Counted from the first letter of the stretch, positions 32,302 to 44,217 are shown. The stretch is DNA of 64,000 nt from Ctena decussata (GCA_963989385.1 OZ022502.1:50895454-50959453); one strand, 5' to 3'. Notes: a model not told the origin generated them from the letters alone. Translations and numbers: made by a program.

Positions 32302-32528
32302 ATTAACCTATTGCATTCTGTTCATTTTTTGTTGTCTGCTGAAATTGTCGTCTGCATCAAAAATCAAGATTATTTTGACAATATTGGTCTAACTAACTCT
32401 TGTAGAAATGTTGTCTAGGCAGCAAACAGTTTGGATCTCAGATCAGGCCCCACATTTGTGGGGCCTGATCTGGATCCAAACTGTTTGCCCAGATACCCCT
32501 AAAGGGGTATCTCAAATGGAATAGGTTA
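32302..32528 (+). mobile_element. TTAA-ended palindromic MITE, family 1 (complete)
   Basis: Runs from TTAACCTATTGCATTCTG to GGAATAGGTTAA. Hairpin GCAAACAGTTTGGATCTCAG, stem GGCCCCACA / TGTGGGGCC. Contains GTTGTCTGC and GTCGTCTGC boxes and CCCCTAAAGGGG near the right end. Confidence 0.85.
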
Positions 32529-32971
32529 ATCATTCAATTTAATGTCAAGAGTATGCATAATAGCCATTTTTCTTTAAAACTGAATGAAAAATGTCGTAAT
32601 TGCAAGCTACCACTTCTCCCTCCCTGGCTTTCACATCTCCCTATTTCAGCTGGAGGGAGAAGTCACTAGCTTGACCCCTGAATACTGGTTCAAAAATTTA
32701 GGTTATAATGAAACCCTTTTTTATAGCCGAACAATTACATATAGTAATTTATAATATTGGTAGGTGGGGAACCAAATTCAGATTGAAAAGTTCATTTACA
32801 GAAATTAGTAGGGTAAAGTCCATTAGATGCAATTTAATTAATAAATAATGTCTGTAAAAATGTTAAAGGTTATAATTTTGGGTTTGAACTTTTCTGAATC
32901 TTGTACGACATGTTGATAACTGGCATTCTTCCCACATTGTCAAGTTTTCCAATTGTTTTAAAAAAAATTTT

Positions 32972-33181
32972 TTGAGCTCCAGATAGAACAGGTTTTGATG
33001 GTAATTAATGGTGAGATTAATTTCTGCTCATTTTCTATAAAATATGTTGTGGGCCCCTCATTAGAACTGCCTCAATGAGGCAGTTCTAATGAGGGGCCAC
33101 AACATGAAATTTTTATAGGGAAATCAAGAAAATTATATGGAAAAACTGGCATCAAAATTCCAAAATTATCTTGAGCTCTGT
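32972..33181. mobile_element. GTTGTGACC palindrome family, copy
   Basis: Ends TTGAGCTCCAGATAGA and ATCTTGAGCTC. Stem TTAGAACTGCCTCA / TGAGGCAGTTCTAA with GTTGTGGGCCCCTC / GAGGGGCCACAAC. Confidence 0.78.
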
Positions 33182-34069
33182 TTATTTCATTAGCTAAATT
33201 GCATTGAGGACATCATTATTTTTCTGGCTCAATTTGAGCATAATAGTGCTGACTTGGTGGCTTATAGATAGCTTCGTACCTCTGAATCGGAATCGCCAAT
33301 AACCTTGGTTTATTGACCGTAGTGCGACGGAATGGCTTACATTACGACATCTAGGGAGATTCTCTGATCCTGTGTTTGGCATATATTGAAGATATTGGTT
33401 TGGAATGGAGCTAAATTAAATTTCAGTACTGCTGTGTTGCTTCTTGTTCTGAAATTGGATTTGATTTTATGGGTTCAGTTCAGGTCAAATACACTGGATA
33501 TGGAAAGCGAAGGCTGAATTGAGCTGGATTATGGTGCGGTTTGTTTTATTTCCAGAAATGGATTGTCAATGCAAAATTGCAGGCATGGATTTTGCTACAG
33601 GAAATTTCTTGTAATGCGGATAAAGCGAAATGACAGGACATTTGAAAGAAATAAAGCTGAATGATGGAGCTTAATTTGATTGCATTGCTTGGAAAGTCTG
33701 TGCTAAATTTAGAACTAGATTACTGAGTTTGATGTTTCTCATTTTGTTGCACTTCAGAATGAATTGAAGTTCCGCTTTAAATTGGACTAAATTTGGACAC
33801 TTTTTGTCAATTAGGCTATTAGCTGAAAGCCATATAACATTTGCATTGCTTGCAGACCTAAGGTTTAGAGGTAGCAATCTGCAAAACAGGAAATGTGATT
33901 GTTGGCTGAAAAAGCAGACTAAGATGTTAAATTTATCATAAAATTGGAAACTGCTTAGACTTTTAATGAGGAGAAATGGTTCTTAAGTACTAAGCTGGCT
34001 GCAAAACAGAAAGCAGTCCTTAATTTAGAGCGTAGAGGTAGTTTAGTGTGGAACTTTAAAGTCAAAAGT

Positions 34070-34151
34070 ATGGAGCACCATGTTCGATTTGATGACAATA
34101 TCAGCGAATGTGACAGCGATGTCAGCTGGTTCAGTTATATCAGTGCATCAG
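34070..34151 (+). CDS. MAP7: Candidate alternative first coding exon of the MAP7-family gene
   Basis: A short open segment begins with ATG at 34070 in good initiation context (A at -3, G at +4). It encodes MEHHVRFDDNISECDSDVSW followed by FSYISAS and ends at a consensus donor, CATCAG/GTGAGT. The donor leaves the frame in phase 1, exactly what the coiled-coil exon at 38213 accepts: G joins AT to make Asp. It lies in the same intron, 4 kb upstream of that exon. No TIR element or SINE that I recognise covers it. If used, it gives an isoform with a short acidic head replacing the 9752-10216 exon and anything upstream. The frame stays open for some way before the ATG, so it could also be the end of a longer internal exon. 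Transcript data would decide. Confidence 0.5.
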
Positions 34152-34884
34152 GTGAGTTACCCCACCCACCCAGATATCAGTTTCCTTGGAAGTACTGAGA
34201 GGACCTCTACAGTGATATTTCTATAACTACATGTAAACAGTAGAACTTCAATGGCTGAAGCCATGATGGCTTGTTGACCCTGCCTGACTAGAACTCGTTT
34301 CTGGGTCCCTAGAGGTCATTTTATATGGAAACTAACCCTGGATAGGTAGAACTACCTTTGGCTGGAACTAATTTTTATGGTCCCAAGCCTGTTCAAGCCA
34401 TTGAAGATTTACTGTAGTTGTTTTTGTCAGATCAAATGATGATTCAAAGTGTATGTTTTAATGAAGGTCTTGAGTTAAGCCACCTGCGTGTGGCCTGAGT
34501 TTTATATGCAATGCAGTTCTGTTCTGTTATGTCCTATTGCAGTTTCTCAGTATTTTGGGTAAATACAAAATCTAATTTCTATGGATTATGAATTCTGAAC
34601 TATTCTTGGAGAATTTCGTCATTATTGATTGACTGAGCCAGGAAGCTGTGTTGGAGAATCAAGTTTTCTGTTAGAAAATCCATTATCCTTGGCGCCTACA
34701 TGTTGATGCTTCAATGATTTATTTGTCCGACTGTAGCTGTCGGACTTATAGCTTCTGTGTCATGATGTCTTATTCTGTAGAACAGAGAAGTTAAAGCTTC
34801 AAAGCTTTTTAGGGTTTCATGTTTGTAATACGAGAAAACAAACAATATTGCAAAAGGAGTTATGGATACATTGTAATTGCTGAA

Positions 34885-35006
34885 GGCTGAATGCTAGGGT
34901 ACCATTGCACACAGCCTTTCATTAAAACCCTTTCATTGGCTTGATATGATGGAAATACTGAAATATGTTGAAAGGGCCGTAAAACTACAAGGCATCCACA
35001 CCCATC
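34885..35006 (+). mobile_element. SINE with CATC tail, 5-prime truncated
   Basis: GGGTACCATTGCACACAGCC, TTGATATGATGGAAATACTG and the end CATCCACACCCATC match the body of the 11877 SINE. Confidence 0.6.
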
Positions 35007-35052
35007 ATCTATATAGTTGCAGTGTACATGTCATTGGATTTAACATCCCGTA

Positions 35053-35198
35053 TTGTCTCGCTTGCGACAAACAGAAGTGAAATATAGAAATTACTTTTCC
35101 TTTGTCTTCGTTGGTGTAAAATGTAAAGTTTTCACGTTCAGCATTGCTTTGTGACACTGAACATTCAGGCAGGACACCACTTTCTGGAGAATTCTTGT
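35053..35198 (+). repeat. GTCTC-hairpin repeat
   Basis: GTCTCGCTTGCGACAAACAG, AAGTGAAATAT at the start, GCTTTGTGACACTGAACATT in the middle and GAGAATTCTTGT at the end. Confidence 0.5.
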
Positions 35199-35509
35199 TT
35201 TTTTTGAAAGACTTTACATCCCTAACTAATTTCCCTTTAGTTATCTTCCTTTGCATTATTTGTGCAGTTCTGATATTTGCACTCTTACCAATATCAAAAG
35301 GATTGTTTCCCTTTGAAATGTTCTTACCACCAATACCCGTATGATGTCATTGCCTCCCTTTGTAGTATTTGGAAGGCTCTGATTTGTATAATTCACTGAG
35401 TTGCTTTCCTTTCCAGTATTTTTGGATTTTCCTCAATATTCATACATACCTTCATGTCAAGGGAAACAACAAATATCTAACTTTGGAATGCAGGTGTCAA
35501 TGTGGCTTG

Positions 35510-35680
35510 TTTTTTATGTTACATCATATTTATTTGGTTATAAGACAGGAGTTTTTCCTGTTCCGAAACAATCCAAAAAATCTAGATCCATCTTATGAGA
35601 TGGATCTAGATCTTTTTGGGTTGTTTCGGAAGGGAAAAACCATCTTCTGACAGAATTACACAAAACCGATGTAGCTATTT
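35510..35680. mobile_element. AATCTAGATC-core palindromic MITE, good copy
   Basis: AGGAGTTTTTCCTGTTCCGA, AACAATCC and AATCTAGATCCATCTTATGA pair with the complementary GATGGATCTAGAT, GGGTTGTTTCGGAAGGGAAA on the other side. Other copies at 31960, 51735 and 62577. Confidence 0.78.
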
Positions 35681-37125
35681 GGTGTCATTCTGTAAGGGGA
35701 CAACCTTGTTGTATAACCAAATTATTACGGTAATAACAAAGGTGCAATGCACTTGTATCTGTCATAACAAAGCTTGCAAGTTTGATAAATTAACAGCCAC
35801 TGCACACCGTGCAGATCAGATATCTTTAGCTCTGATGCAGAAACATGCATGCTGAAGCATTCAAAACATGCAGCGTTAAATCTTTTTTATGACCTTTTTT
35901 ACTGCACTCACTTTTCCACCAGATGGAGTTAGTGCTGCTTATTATTTTATCTTGACATAATCTTATCCTCTGTGATATTTCTTGGCAGGAAAAAGATTCT
36001 CTGTTATTATTTCCTGAGCATTTGTTGTTTGTTTGTTGTTTAAGCTTCATTTCTGAGGTTACCAGACAGTCTTGTATTCCCATGGATATTATGCTGATAT
36101 GGAAATGGATTGTATTGCCTTAATTGATGAAGTTTTGTGAGGTTTGACAGTAAAATGTGTAAAATTTTCCTTCATTAAGGTCAGATTTAATGGCATCTAA
36201 ATGACAAATTGGATGGTTGGAAGAATATGGAGGAATTAGATCCTTGGTTTTCAGATATTTAAAACTTTAGAATCAAAGTAAATCTTCTGTGGCATTAATG
36301 TGATATCTAACTACAAGTCAGCCAGCTAATGCAACGTACAGTCTTCCAGCAGATCTGAACAAGTGATATGCAAAGCTGCCACATCATATAATCCACTGAA
36401 TGTAACTGTCTTTAATAGTAGCTGAAAATAATTTAATTGATTGACGTTAGTCAGTGTGATGTCATCACATATTGTTTATTGGACTGTCATTTTGTTTTAA
36501 AGCCAGTCAGCAATGTCTTGAGCTCTGAGAATGATTTTCATTTGAAAATGGGTGGCTCTTAATTGAGTACAGAGACAGTTGATCAATGCTGAGACCAAAA
36601 CAGAAAAGATAAAAAGACCTTGATGAGTATCAGAATGTTGTTTTGGATAGCTTGGAAAGTATGTGATCTTGGTGTAAGAATGAAATGTTGCATTAGTTGA
36701 TGGACGAGTAGTAAAGTACTGTGATTTTCATTCAGTTTTTGTCCTGCCTTTAACTAACCAACAGTTGCTGTAACCTTGTCTTCACTAGCAGGATAATCTT
36801 CTGTAGTTATCTGGCTTAGCTTGACACATGTATGGCAGTCTGTGGAATTCCTGTCAACCATAATACCTGGTGTTACTGAATTCATTACACAAGGATTCTG
36901 AAGTTCTTGAGGTTAAACAACAATTAGAAAGTAATTTCATAACTTCCATGATGCTCAAATGATTAAAAAGTTTAACAGATACTGTGGTAATGCTATCACT
37001 TTGAACATAAATATTGAATAAATCACCCTTGAAATATTCAAGAGAACAGGTATGAATCTTGGCATAGACTGCTGAGACAATGAACATTTTGTAATAATTT
37101 TCCTGGGACATAGGTGCTAAAGGTA

Positions 37126-37191
37126 ACACTGTAGACCCAGAACAGACTGCTCCTTAGGAGCAGTCTGTTCAGGGTCTGCAGTGTTGCCATT
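37126..37191. repeat. GCAAACA-type palindrome with CAGACTGCTCCTTAGGAGCA core
   Basis: CACTGTAGACCCAGAACAGA, CTGCTCC / GGAGCAG, TCTGTTCAGGGTCTGCAGTG. Near-perfect arms. Confidence 0.7.
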
Positions 37192-37869
37192 TCAGCAGGA
37201 ATGTCCAGATAGTACAAATTTAAAGGTACTGGTAGTGATATTAACGTGTTCAGATTTTATGATAATTTTGGTAACTGGTTAGTGTTTCCCAGTATTTTTG
37301 GGTAATTGTGGTAAGAATGTTGGTAATAATCGGTGCCAAGAATTGCAAGAGGAACAGACAGATGAACTTGTAAAATATATTGTGGAAGCACTGCATGAGA
37401 AAATGAACAAGATGGAACAATGTACATTTGAGGTCCAGACCGGTTTGTGCGTCTACAAAGCCTGTCAAGGGGCCTCTTCAGTTTGCTTGATGCTTTTTGT
37501 AAAGAGAATACTCCAGATATGGTTTAAGCAAGTTTTATGTCAAAGATCTTGTTGAGGCTGGTCTTGAGTTCACATGTATATGTGTTCCCACTTGTTTATT
37601 TTCTCGTGTTGGGGGCCATTGTTAGAAAATTACTTCATTCTGGCATACTGTACAGTGGTAGCCATGTTTTGGTTTCTGTCTTTAGGGAATTCCAGGGATA
37701 GAGGTATTAGTGTTTCTATTAAATTTATGAAAGATGAAATACGGAATCTGTTTGCAAAACATGCTCATATGATTGCATGCCAAAATAGTCTTAGATAGCT
37801 TCCAAGGCTTTGCAAATGTTGAACATCAGGAGAGTGCCACAGATAAAGGGGCATTTTGTATAATCTGGA

Positions 37870-38025
37870 AATGACTTTAGCTTTTACATATGTTGTGGAC
37901 CTAATAAGGACTGCCTCAATGAGGCAGTCCTAATGAGGTCCACAACATATGTTGGTATAGAGAAATAAGAAAAATTATCTGAGACATCAGTAAATGGTTC
38001 CTTTACCTTGAACTCTGGGAGATAT
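37870..38025. mobile_element. GTTGTGACC palindrome family, copy
   Basis: Stem AAGGACTGCCTCA / TGAGGCAGTCCTA with ACATATGTTGTGGACCTA / AGGTCCACAACATATGT. The left outer part is lost. It ends 190 bp before the coil exon. Confidence 0.75.
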
Positions 38026-38212
38026 TTCCAAGGCTTTTACAAATGGTTAATATCTTGAGTAAATGGATAAAAGATTATTAGAAAGGATTATTGCCTGCTT
38101 GGCTACAAACAGGAACAGTTATAAACATGGATTCTGGAATGCTTTACATGTTTGAAGTATGGGGATTTTATTAAAGCAATTATTTTAAAGGCTAAGAAAT
38201 TGTTCATTGCAG

Positions 38213-38454
38213 ATCCTGGAAAGAAGGAGAAGGAGAGAGAAAGGGAAGAACGGATTAAACAAGCTCAACAAAAGATAGCGGAGGAACGACAGAAGAAATT
38301 GGAAGAAATGAGAGAGCAACAAAGACTGGCACAGGAGAATAGAGAGAAACAGCTAGAGGCAAGACGGAGAAAGATAGAAGATCTGAAGAAAAGAGAGGAA
38401 GAAAGGAGAAGAACAGTAGAGGAAAGAAGGAGATTGCAAGAAGAAACAGATAGG
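38213..38454 (+). CDS. MAP7: MAP7-family gene, N-terminal microtubule-binding coiled-coil exon
   Basis: Exon of 242 nt with acceptor TTGTTCATTGCAG and donor ATAGG/GTGAGT; it enters in phase 1 and leaves in phase 0. The product is one unbroken charged helix of about 80 residues. It includes KEKEREREERIKQAQQ, EERQKKLEEMREQQRLAQEN, REKQLEARRRKIEDLKKREE and ERRRTVEERRRLQEETDR. This ERR/EEK/REKQLE pattern is the signature of the MAP7 (ensconsin, E-MAP-115) N-terminal coil, which lies along the microtubule lattice. The family stabilises microtubules and helps kinesin-1 load onto them. General coiled-coil proteins can look similar, but the REKQLEARRRKIEDLK segment and the matching second coil at 63667 make MAP7 the best call. 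Confidence 0.93.
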
Positions 38455-38511
38455 GTGAGTAGCTTAATTAATGTAAAATTGGCACTTCAGATAAGGTGAG
38501 GCTTTGTGGAT

Positions 38512-38650
38512 GTTTTTGTTTCACCTGCAACTAGCAGAATGCGTCACATTGGTATTAGTTTCCTGGTGTCGGCGCTGGTGCCATAAACTTTTAGCTCTTG
38601 TGACAACGGGTTGACAGGGAGACAACTTCTTCTGCAGAATGCTTGTACAT
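38512..38650 (+). repeat. GTCTC-hairpin repeat, diverged
   Basis: TTTCACCTGCAACTAGCAGA, ATGCGTCAC; then AGCTCTTGTGACAACGGGTT, GACAGG; it ends AGAATGCTTGT. Confidence 0.5.
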
Positions 38651-38654
38651 ATAT

Positions 38655-38820
38655 TTCACTAAAAACATAATGTTGCGACCACTCATTAAAACTTGCTCAA
38701 TGATGCAGTTTTAATGAGTGGTCATTTTAATGAGTGGTCACAGCATGTTTCTGTGGCATATGAACAGAAATTTTGTAATCATTCTCAAAACCGACTCCTT
38801 CTGGACCTCTAAAAAATTAT
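38655..38820. mobile_element. GTTGTGACC palindrome family, copy with duplicated arm
   Basis: CGACCACTCATTAAAACTTG with the right arm present twice in part, ATTTTAATGAGTGGTCA occurring at two successive positions. Confidence 0.65.
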
Positions 38821-39810
38821 GTTTCTAAATACTTACATGCATTATGGTTTATATGTTAGACAGTTTCATGAGTACTGGCTTCAGTGACATAACCTTTTTG
38901 TTGAGTTTTCTGGTTTTTGTCTCACCTGCGATGAGCAGAATCAAAACATACGTATTGCTTTTTGGGCAACTGCAGCGGCTTAAACACAACATTCTGTGGT
39001 ATTCTTGCGTGAAAGGTTGTTGGATTTCAGTACATAGCAAATGTTTGTGAAGCAATATTTGCTCCATTTCAGAAAAAAAGACATAGAGGATATTTGATTT
39101 TTTCATTGTAAGATCGATTTTTGTTTCACCGAATGAACACCTAAAGCAGTATTTTCACGAAAATACCACTTTTGGTGTTCATGAGTGAAATAAAAATTCA
39201 TCTTACACTGAAAAAGTCAAATTTTCTATTTCTTTTATGCTTGAAAATCGCAATAATTCTTTTTATTCAAGAGCGCCAGCCATCCCGACAGAAACACAAC
39301 TTTTATTGTAGCCGTTTTGCGTCAAATTTGATGCTTCCAGCATATAATATTGGGTATGATATTGGTTGTAAACGCAGTTTGCAACTGAAAAATAGCTTCA
39401 ATTATCATTTTGATAAACAGATCTCAAAATATTTGCCAAGAAAGAATGCCTACAGGAGACTTAGGCGGCCTGACGTCGCGTGCAGTAACAATGTTACGTT
39501 GGCGCTTTAAGTGACGTCATTAACGTCGTAATGACGTGCAAACATGCGTGACTTAATTTTTGTCAAGCCAGATAAGATTTAGCCAATTAATCAACAAAAA
39601 ACTTGAGGCTATTTCACAAAAATCCTATTTCTGAAACAGTGAAATCGAAAGTGATAATTTCACTGTTTGAAACAGTGAGATTATCAGTTTTGATTTCACG
39701 GAGAAATCTCTATAATTTATTGAAAAGTATAAAAGAATGTTTTATACCCAGATCAGCTGTCACATATATTATGTACAATCTGATCAGACATGTACAGCTC
39801 ATGTGTTAGA

Positions 39811-40022
39811 GTGAATAGATACACTCCCAAGGGGAATAACTGCCCATTTCATTTTTGCCTTCCTTTTCTAAAGGGGTCAACTCTGAAAAGAAGGAATTTA
39901 TTTCCTGTGAGAATACCACCATTTTAAAAGGACTACATTGTTCAGTGAAGCAAACAGAGAGCCACAAAAGTTATTCTGTTTGAAAATATGGCAGAAAAAA
40001 TATGAAGATTTGCCCTGACGCC
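39811..40022 (-). mobile_element. GTACACCACCATG-family MITE, reversed
   Basis: Its reverse complement contains CTTCATATTTTTTCTGCCAT, CAATGTAGTCCTTTTAAAAT, AGAGTTGACCCC and GTGTATCTATTCACTC. It is the last repeat before the 40197 exon. Confidence 0.65.
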
Positions 40023-40196
40023 TTAAAATCTACTACAAGCCTGAATGTCTTGTTATTGTATGTACAAACTAGGCATACACTGAGACGTAACATCTTGAAC
40101 AGGCTTGTCAAATACATAGGTCAGGTATGCCTGAAGACAGGCTTTTCACAATTTCTGTTTTTCACAATTTCTGTTATTCATTCATATATCTTGCAG

Positions 40197-40488
40197 GCCA
40201 AGAAAGAAGCTATCTTGAGCAAAGCCAAAGAACGTCTAACAAGATATGAACAGTGGAAGTCTTCAGGCAGGAAAGGTGGGAGACGACATGTGCTAGGCTT
40301 TGGCAGCCGGGCACCACGTGAAGTGTGTCTGCCGCTAGACAGTAGACGGTCTTCTTCGCAAAGCACGCTTAGACGCTCTCCTAACAGCTCTGACTATGAT
40401 TCTTACTTTCATCGGCGGGCGGTGTCCGCAAGTAGCGTTGTCCGCCGACACTGTTGTATTGATATTAACAAACTGACACAGGGTACTG
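40197..40488 (+). CDS. MAP7: MAP7-family gene, end of N-terminal coil and start of Ser-rich linker
   Basis: Exon of 292 nt with acceptor TATATCTTGCAG. It enters in phase 0, matching the previous exon, and leaves in phase 1. I chose donor ACTG/GTACGT at 40489 over the weaker GTACTG six bases earlier because it fits the consensus better; both leave the next codon as Gly. The product begins AKKEAILSKAKERLTRYEQW, which finishes the helix, and continues through a basic Gly/Arg patch (SSGRKGGRRH), VLGFGSRAPREVC and Ser/Arg-rich RRSSSQSTLRRSPNSSDYDS to HRRAVSASSVVRRHCCIDIN. In MAP7 proteins the segment after the coil is likewise short, basic and Ser-rich. About 170 bp upstream lies a reverse-oriented MITE copy (39811-40022). 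Confidence 0.86.
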
Positions 40489-41509
40489 GTACGTTATCAT
40501 TAACATCACTTGCACCACTTCCGACATGTCACCTCTGCTGCAAAAATTACTTAAGACTGCACTTTATAGCGGGAAATATTCATGAATGTTTTTCTTTTGC
40601 AAAAATTGCTAATTTTCACTGATATAACACAAGTGGATTATCTCCTCGTACAGGCGGACAAACCATGGTATAACTATTTTATACCACCCTTATCAGTGTA
40701 GACCTTGCTCACTGCGAAATATTTTGTGCTAAAGTTGGGGCGCTCTGGTAAGGGTGGTATAATGAAAAGTTAAAACTACCAAAATTGTTATTCATTTACA
40801 GATGTTTCGTAGAACTAATATTTAGGAAAATTTCATAGTTCACGTTGTCATAGTGGAAGCTTTTTTTCTGTCCCTTACAATTTCTGGCAAACAAAATAGC
40901 CATCCAGGACAGAAAAAGCAGAAAACACCAAGGCACTAAGGTCTTGACTTCTGTTTAGATATTGGATTGAGGTAGCATGAAAATGGTATAAACTAAGTAA
41001 AAACTACTGAACTAGACATTGTGCAGACTGGGTCTTAAATAATTTTTGCAGTTTCATGTTGTCGTTTGAATAGCCATGATACCAAGATGATTGTAATAAG
41101 AAAAGAAAAAGAAAATTTCCTTTTTAAGATGAGTAATGTAACTTAGTTTTCAGAAATGTTTTGCATAAGACAACAGTCTGTAAGAACCTAAAGAAGTCTC
41201 TTTTCAAAACACTAAATCAGTTGTTTGGGTTAGTGTGTTAAAAATTTTCTTTAAATTTGTCTTGATCTCGTAAAAAGCCTAAAATTAATGCATGTGTAAA
41301 TAAGAATACTTATAAAAAAATTTCATGATACATCGCGGCAGGCCTTCGTGAGATTATCATTTTCTTCTTAACAATTTTGATTTGCTTTGTTTTAAAGAAC
41401 CTGAATTTAAGTTAATTTCTTTAGCCATGGAGGATTCTGTTTTAGAATTACCATACTGTTGAAATATAGTCCATTCTGTTTAATCCTGGGCCTTGTTAAT
41501 ACCCATGAA

Positions 41510-41700
41510 GTTCGGGATAAGGGCAGTCTTGACGAAAATTTTGGGATAATATTCCTTCTTGATAAAAGTATTTCATGGCTCCTCCTTAGAACTGACTTAG
41601 TGAGTCAGTTCTAATGAGGGGCCATGAAATAGTTTTATGGAGAATGAGAAAAAATATCTAGAAATTATCATGAATGACTTCACTTATCTGGAACTTTAAG
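41510..41700. mobile_element. GTTGTGACC palindrome family, copy
   Basis: Stem TTAGAACTGACTTA / GAGTCAGTTCTAA, with TTTCATGGCTCCTCC / GAGGGGCCATGAAA. The change from ACAAC to ATGAAA occurs in both outer arms. Confidence 0.75.
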
Positions 41701-42084
41701 CCAGTCCTGTTTTCAGACCTTATGTTTCATCAACATTAGTGGGTGGGGCAATTTGGTGTCAGAGCTGGATAAGTTTGACAGTGTATAATTCCTTTTATAT
41801 TTTCATATCTCTACCTTGGGTGAGGTCCTTGCTGACTTTCAGACACAGTATACTTCAGGATGGAAAAATATTATTAAAGATAATTTTAAATAGTTTGATT
41901 TCGGTAATCGATAACCCCTTCTATGAGCCTTGTGTAAAGAAATAGCAGAATTATGTCTGAAAGTCATGCAACATTACAAATTCATTTTTCTTCCCAAGCA
42001 TGCTAAGAAAACTAAAAACATTGTTTCCAGTGTTTGTGAATGGTCACAGGGTTTCAGACAAGTTGGAATTTTGATAACATTTCA

Positions 42085-42245
42085 AAGATAATATTTTTTC
42101 AATCTCTTTAAAAAAAAAACAAATGTTGCGACTCTTCACCAGCACTGCCGTAGAGGCAGTGCTGGTGAGGAGCCACATACATTTTTATGGAGAAAAACAA
42201 AATATTACAGAATTATCAAATAGCTCCTTTTCTGGAACTCTGGAT
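42085..42245. mobile_element. GTTGTGACC palindrome family, copy
   Basis: Stem ACCAGCACTGCC / GGCAGTGCTGGT differs from other copies at several bases on both arms. The right end is TCTGGAACTCTGG. Confidence 0.72.
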
Positions 42246-42527
42246 TGAGAGTTTTCATTTTAAATGCTTTAATATGGAAGAAAAATGAGATCTTGTAAGC
42301 TAACAAGATTTTACGCATTTGAGCACAATTTCTCTTCTTTTCACATTAGCCAGATAATAGTCATAATGCAAGATATACAAGCTTTAGAAAGAAAAAAAAA
42401 TGCTAAAATTAGGTACTGAGCCTTGCAAAAGGAAAAATTTCTAGAGATCTTTATCTTTCCCCATAAAAGCATCTTGAAAAACCTTTGTCAGGTGACCAGT
42501 GGAATGAAAAATCACCCAGTTTTGGCA

Positions 42528-42700
42528 TTGGGTGAATGGGTACACCAGTATTTTTTCTGCCATTGCATATTGGCAAAGGAGCCTGTCCAAAATGGGGTGT
42601 AGTCTACTGTTAAAAAAGGGAGTTTTTTCTTAGGGGGAAATTTTTGAAAGAGTTGACTCCCATTGAAAATGGCAGAGTTGCTGTCCCTGAAATCATAACA
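42528..42700. mobile_element. GTACACCACCATG-family MITE
   Basis: GGGTGAATGGGTACACCAGT, GGAGCCTGTCCAAAATGGGG, AGAGTTGACTCCCATTGAAA and GGCAGAGTTGCTGTCCC appear in family order. Confidence 0.7.
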
Positions 42701-43837
42701 GAATTCTGCAAACAGTGCCTTTGATGCGTATTAATTTTTGGGCTTTCTTTTATAACCTTTGATAGCTAAATCAGAGCCCATTCATGCTGCAATGCAGTAA
42801 GGCATAGAATGCCTTTTGGTGTTGTATATCTTGCAAAAAAGATAGTGCTTTCATTTGCTAGTAATTATGACTAACAAGCTTTTCTTTTGGTAAATAGGAT
42901 TGGTGCTTTAATCTTGTATACTAGCTAACCAAGCTTCATTTTGGGGCTTAGAGTTTAATGGCTGATTAATAGGCATACATGGTACATTTATGCTGATAAC
43001 CAGAACAGGCCTTTAAGAGCTACTGAATAAAATGATTTGCATTAAATTTTGTTGTACCAGGGAGTAAGCCTTTAATTTCATGTATTGTGTTGAGAGGTCA
43101 CAACATATATTCCAAAATCTCCATGGAAATACTACTCCTAAAAGGAGCTGTGTTGTCTTTAAACATGGTGAAACCACACCCTAAATTGATATTGCAATTT
43201 CCAAACCTGTTAATTTTGAGAAGCCAGTGATGGTTATATAAAAAGTAAGACAAAAGTACCAATGCAGCATGGGAATATTGAACATATATTTCAGTTATTT
43301 CCCTTAGTTATTTTTCACGCAGGGATCAATGTTCTTGATTCACAAAGCCGAGGTTGTGAGTTCCACTAACCCAAGGCTGTTATTAATTTTTACCCTATGA
43401 ACAATTTCATCCTCACTGTCTTTTACCCATCCCCTATCTTCCTAAAATAACTGTGATACAGTTGAAAGGGGCATGAATACCATATAATCCATCTATTTTC
43501 AAGTCTTTTTTATACATGTATATATAAATAATAAGCTACATTCATTAATAGCATGATTAATTATTTATACTAACAGCTAGTTTGACTCTTAATACCATTT
43601 TTCTCTCTTTACTAATCAAATTTAGCGGAATGTTTTGCGAAGAATTCTGTGCATTATTTTCAGTTCTAATATATAATTTGCTTTTCAGGCTTGCAGTATA
43701 TTTCAGTTTATTAACTTGGCATTTTAGTTTAAAAAACATAATTCATGTTTTATGAAATAGTACGAGCATGCCTTAAAAGGATTAATTTATATTGTACATA
43801 AAGTGAAAAAAGGAATGCTTGAAAGAAAGCTGATGCT

Positions 43838-44075
43838 TAGGTGTATGGATACTCGGCCATGTTTTTCCACCATTAGTTCAAAAGGTGACAACTTCTGTGT
43901 CTTTCTCATAGCTTCCCTGGATTTAATAGCTCTTCCAAAGTGGGTCTACTCTTGAAGGAAAGAATTTGCTCCTAGGGGAGCAAATTATTTCCTTTAAGAG
44001 TTGACCCCAATTGAAAAGGGAGAAAAATTGAAAATGGTAGAGTTACTTCCCTTGAAAGTGAACCTTTAAAGTGTA
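43838..44075. mobile_element. GTACACCACCATG-family MITE
   Basis: TAGGTGTATGGATACTCGGC opens it. GAATTTGCTCCTAGGGGAGC is a perfect small hairpin, then AAGAGTTGACCCC and GTAGAGTTACTTCCCTTGAA. Confidence 0.75.
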
Positions 44076-44217
44076 TGGATGCCTCTACAAGGTAGATCAC
44101 TGATTGAGAAGTTGGAGAGGGAGCAAATTCTTGGAGTAGCACCCACTGGAGAAAAGATTCACATACCAGGGAAGCATATACTGTTAGAATCATCTCCCTT
44201 GCTCAAATTGCTGCCAA

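Larger units (their letters stand above)
10217..38212. other. 28-kb intron, rich in mobile elements
   Basis: Phase 1 on both sides. It contains the candidate alternative first exon at 34070 and most of the mobile elements listed here. Nothing is recognised beyond scattered fragments in 18360-19280, 25340-26390, 27080-27780, 27900-28720, 29450-30610, 31330-31900, 33190-34060, 34160-34880, 35660-37120 and 37200-37860. No second gene with convincing coding exons was found on either strand. Confidence 0.75.
38455..40196. other. Intron between coil exons
   Basis: Phase 0 intron of 1.7 kb. It holds a fragment of the GTCTC-hairpin repeat (38512-38650), a palindromic MITE (38655-38820), an unassigned stretch 38900-39810 with a cluster of TGACG motifs, and a reversed MITE (39811-40022). 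Confidence 0.8.
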
